This document shows positions 62,006 through 64,000 of a stretch of 64,000 nt of DNA, in pieces (position 1 is the stretch's first letter; each line of letters starts with the position of its first letter). Source of the DNA: JBEISR01 sp044371425 (GTDB taxonomy: Bacteria > Planctomycetota > Planctomycetia > Pirellulales > Pirellulaceae); the NCBI GenBank assembly GCA_044371425.1, contig JBILTR010000001.1, forward strand, positions 62,001 through 126,000. The letters run 5' to 3'. The translations under genes and the position numbers were made by a program. Below the pieces are notes generated by a model that worked only from the letters and a program-made list of their open reading frames with translations, was not told the origin of the DNA and did no database searches.

Positions 62006-64000
62006 TCAGGTCCAGTCGAGCGGTTCCCACCAAGCGTGCCGAAGCTGCTGGCAGGAAAGAGCGATCAGGGGGGCACCGCGATGAGCGATCTTCACCATGG
62101 GATCTTCGGTGACGAACCCCAGCGCACTATGTGGGATCTCTTTCATCTGCCGCTCGAACGCCTCGACGTGCGCAACGGGGACTTCGCACAGAAGGCGGCT
62201 GTTCGATTCGCTGAAGAGAGCCGCCAGCGGATGGACGAACTGCTGCTGGCACAAGCCATCGATCTCCAGTTCGACTCCCAATCCCCCCGAGAACGCCATT
62301 TCGGAAGCGGCCACTGCCAAGCCACCTTCGCTGAGGTCATGGCAGCTGCGCAGCAATCCACTGGCGATGGCCTGATGGAGCTGTTGGTAGAGCCGCAGGG
62401 CCAGCGACGCATCGACGCGAGGCACTTTGCCACCTTGTCGCTGGTGGACCAGCGCGTAGTGGGAGCCGCCGAATTCTTCGCGCGTGGCGCCTACCAAGTA
62501 GATCCGGTTCCCGGCGCGCTTCAAGTCCATCGTCACGCAGCGATCGACCGAATCGATCTGTCCGATGGCGCTGATTAGCAGCGTGCTGGGGATCGCGATC
62601 GTCTGCCGCTTGCCGTGGCTGTCGGCCCAGGTGAATTCGTTGTAGAGCGAATCTTTGCCGCTGATGAAAGGAGTGTTCCAGGCGACCGCTAGGTCGTGGC
62701 AACCGAGCGCCGCGCGGACGAGGGTACCGAGCGTTTCGGGGCGGTCGGTGTTGCCCCAGCAGAAGTTGTCGAGGATCGCGATCCGATTGGGATCGGCTCC
62801 CACGGCGACGGCATTGCGCATGGCTTCGTCGATGGCGCTGGCAGCCATGTGGTAGGGATCGTAATCGCCCAGGCGTGGATTCATACCACAGCTGATCACC
62901 AAGCCTCGCCGGCTTTCCAGTCGCGGGCGGATGACCGCGGCATCGCTGGGGCCATCCCCATGGATTCCCACCAGAGGTTTGACGACGCTACCTCCCTGCA
63001 CCTCGTGGTCGTACTGGCGAATGATCCAGTGCTTGCTGGCGACGTTGGGGGATCCCAGGATTTGGACCAAGGTCGATTCGCAGTGGAGCTGGCTGGGCTG
63101 GGGGAGATCCAGCGGCTGTTCCTTGGGAGGCTGATAGGTTGCTTTGCGGACCACCGGGGGGCGACCGCCGTGCAGGAAGTCCATCGTCAGGCAGCCGACT
63201 TCGTTGCCGTCGTACATCAGACGCAGTCGACCGGTGGGAGTGAAGGTACCGATGATGGTCGCTTCGACTCCTTCACTGGCGGCCAATTGCTGGAAGCGTT
63301 CCCAGTGTTTTGGCGGGACGGCCAGCACCATCCTCTCCTGCGCTTCGCTGATCCAAATCTCGGTGTAGCTGAGCCCATCGTATTTCAGCGGAGCGCGATC
63401 CAGCCAAACTTCCGCGCCGATCGTTTCACCCATCTCGCCCACAGCGCTGGAAAAGCCACCGGCGCCGCAATCGGTGACGGCATGGAACAACTTTTCATCG
63501 CGGGCGCGAAGCAGCACATCAAGCACCATTTTTTCGGTGATCGCGTTGCCGATCTGCACGGCTCCACCGGAAATCGATTCGCTGGCTTCGGTCAGCTCGA
63601 CGCTGGAGAAGGTCGCACCGTGAATCCCATCGCGACCTGTCCTTCCTCCGAGGGCGACGATCCAGTCGCCAGGCTGAGGTGCTTTTTCAGCGCAGTCGAC
63701 TGGTAGGAGACCAACGTTGCCGCAGAAGACCAAAGGATTGCCGAGGTAGCGCTGGTCGAAGAAGACCGCTCCGTTGACGGTGGGGATCCCCATGCGGTTG
63801 CCGTAATCGCGCACCCCGGAGACCACCCCTTTCATGACGCGGCGCGGGTGGAGCACTCCGGGAGGCAGATCGGCGGCGCTGGTGTCGGGAAGTCCAAAGC
63901 AGAAGACATCGGTGTTGCAAACCGGCTTGGCACCCAATCCCGTTCCCAGCGGATCGCGTATCACGCCACCCAGCCCCGTGTTGGCACCACCGTAGGGTTC
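62006..64000 (-). CDS. purL: Phosphoribosylformylglycinamidine synthase subunit PurL (5' end outside the window)
   Basis: The last 664 residues of PurL, which makes FGAM from FGAR, ATP and ammonia in purine synthesis. The frame runs through the right edge: EPYGGANTGLGGVIRDPLGT is the conserved substrate-binding block of the first AIRS-like half, so about 100 residues or more are missing. Further blocks: RDGIHGATFSSVELTE, AVTDCGAGGFSSAVGEMGE, and in the second half SGKDSLYNEF and SLSEGGLAV-type HDLSEGGLAVAASEM. The protein ends (HAWWEPLDWT) without a glutaminase domain, so it is the small-PurL type needing PurQ/PurS. lnt and the HD gene lie downstream on the same strand. Confidence 0.93.
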   Translation of the reverse strand, partial: EPYGGANTGLGGVIRDPLGTGLGAKPVCNTDVFCFGLPDTSAADLPPGVLHPRRVMKGVVSGVRDYGNRMGIPTVNGAVFFDQRYLGNPLVFCGNVGLLPVDCAEKAPQPGDWIVALGGRTGRDGIHGATFSSVELTEASESISGGAVQIGNAITEKMVLDVLLRARDEKLFHAVTDCGAGGFSSAVGEMGETIGAEVWLDRAPLKYDGLSYTEIWISEAQERMVLAVPPKHWERFQQLAASEGVEATIIGTFTPTGRLRLMYDGNEVGCLTMDFLHGGRPPVVRKATYQPPKEQPLDLPQPSQLHCESTLVQILGSPNVASKHWIIRQYDHEVQGGSVVKPLVGIHGDGPSDAAVIRPRLESRRGLVISCGMNPRLGDYDPYHMAASAIDEAMRNAVAVGADPNRIAILDNFCWGNTDRPETLGTLVRAALGCHDLAVAWNTPFISGKDSLYNEFTWADSHGKRQTIAIPSTLLISAIGQIDSVDRCVTMDLKRAGNRIYLVGATREEFGGSHYALVHQRQGGKVPRVDASLALRLYQQLHQAIASGLLRSCHDLSEGGLAVAASEMAFSGGLGVELEIDGLCQQQFVHPLAALFSESNSRLLCEVPVAHVEAFERQMKEIPHSALGFVTEDPMVKIAHRGAPLIALSCQQLRHAWWEPLDWT

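Overview
The window looks like a planctomycete chromosome, most likely a Pirellula/Rhodopirellula-type lineage. The markers are two giant planctomycete cytochrome proteins with DUF1549/DUF1553 (PSD1) domains, a DUF1501 partner, a DUF1559 pilin-like protein paired with a small lipoprotein, and two PEP-CTERM proteins. The DNA is GC-rich and unusually full of CGATCG and GCGATCGC. Genes are mostly single or in short operons on both strands, separated by repeat-bearing intergenic stretches. No rRNA, CRISPR array, prophage or transposase was seen; one tRNA-Ala (CGC) is present.

Layout. 0-8.4 kb: the end of an unknown gene, a DUF2079 membrane protein, a small exported protein, a pteridine-reductase-like SDR, a TolC-type outer-membrane protein, a dGTPase-like HD protein and a secreted alpha/beta hydrolase. 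8.4-8.95 kb: a repeat patch with a CTCGTG array and 57-bp hairpin units. 8.95-14.0 kb: a substrate-binding lipoprotein overlapping a GT39-like glycosyltransferase, then a COG0523/CobW GTPase and a His-rich choice-of-anchor-M PEP-CTERM protein behind a near-perfect AT-rich palindrome. 14.2-25.2 kb: an enlarged Tex-like protein with a coupled small ORF, a LOG-family protein, a Gfo/Idh/MocA oxidoreductase, a Pro-rich exported protein, a BRCT-MerR-TPR fusion and a beta-CASP nuclease. 25.6-32.1 kb: a GH63-like glucosidase, prepilin peptidase, shikimate kinase, tRNA-Ala, a Fur-family regulator and a membrane protein. 32.4-44.5 kb: a PSD1 cytochrome without a DUF1501 neighbour, a DUF1559 pilin-like/lipoprotein operon, then a 1728-residue WD40-PSD1 cytochrome followed by DUF1501. 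45-52 kb: a low-complexity membrane-anchored protein, an S9 peptidase and a terpene-cyclase-like/DUF4159 protein. 52.4-57.8 kb: a DevBCA-like exporter whose ATPase carries a cyclic-nucleotide-binding domain. 58.2-64 kb: a PEP-CTERM formylglycine-generating-enzyme-like protein, then purL, lnt and a small (p)ppGpp-hydrolase-like HD protein in one minus-strand run.

Most suggestive system: the PEP-CTERM choice-of-anchor-M protein, the CobW GTPase and the 25-nt palindrome at 11.6-13.8 kb, with a Fur-family regulator at 30.7 kb. Together they resemble a zinc- or metal-starvation module; this is inference. Other notable items are the cyclic-nucleotide-domain exporter, the BRCT-MerR-TPR fusion, a shared domain at different places in the two PSD1 proteins, and at least four families of dispersed palindromic or tandem repeats.
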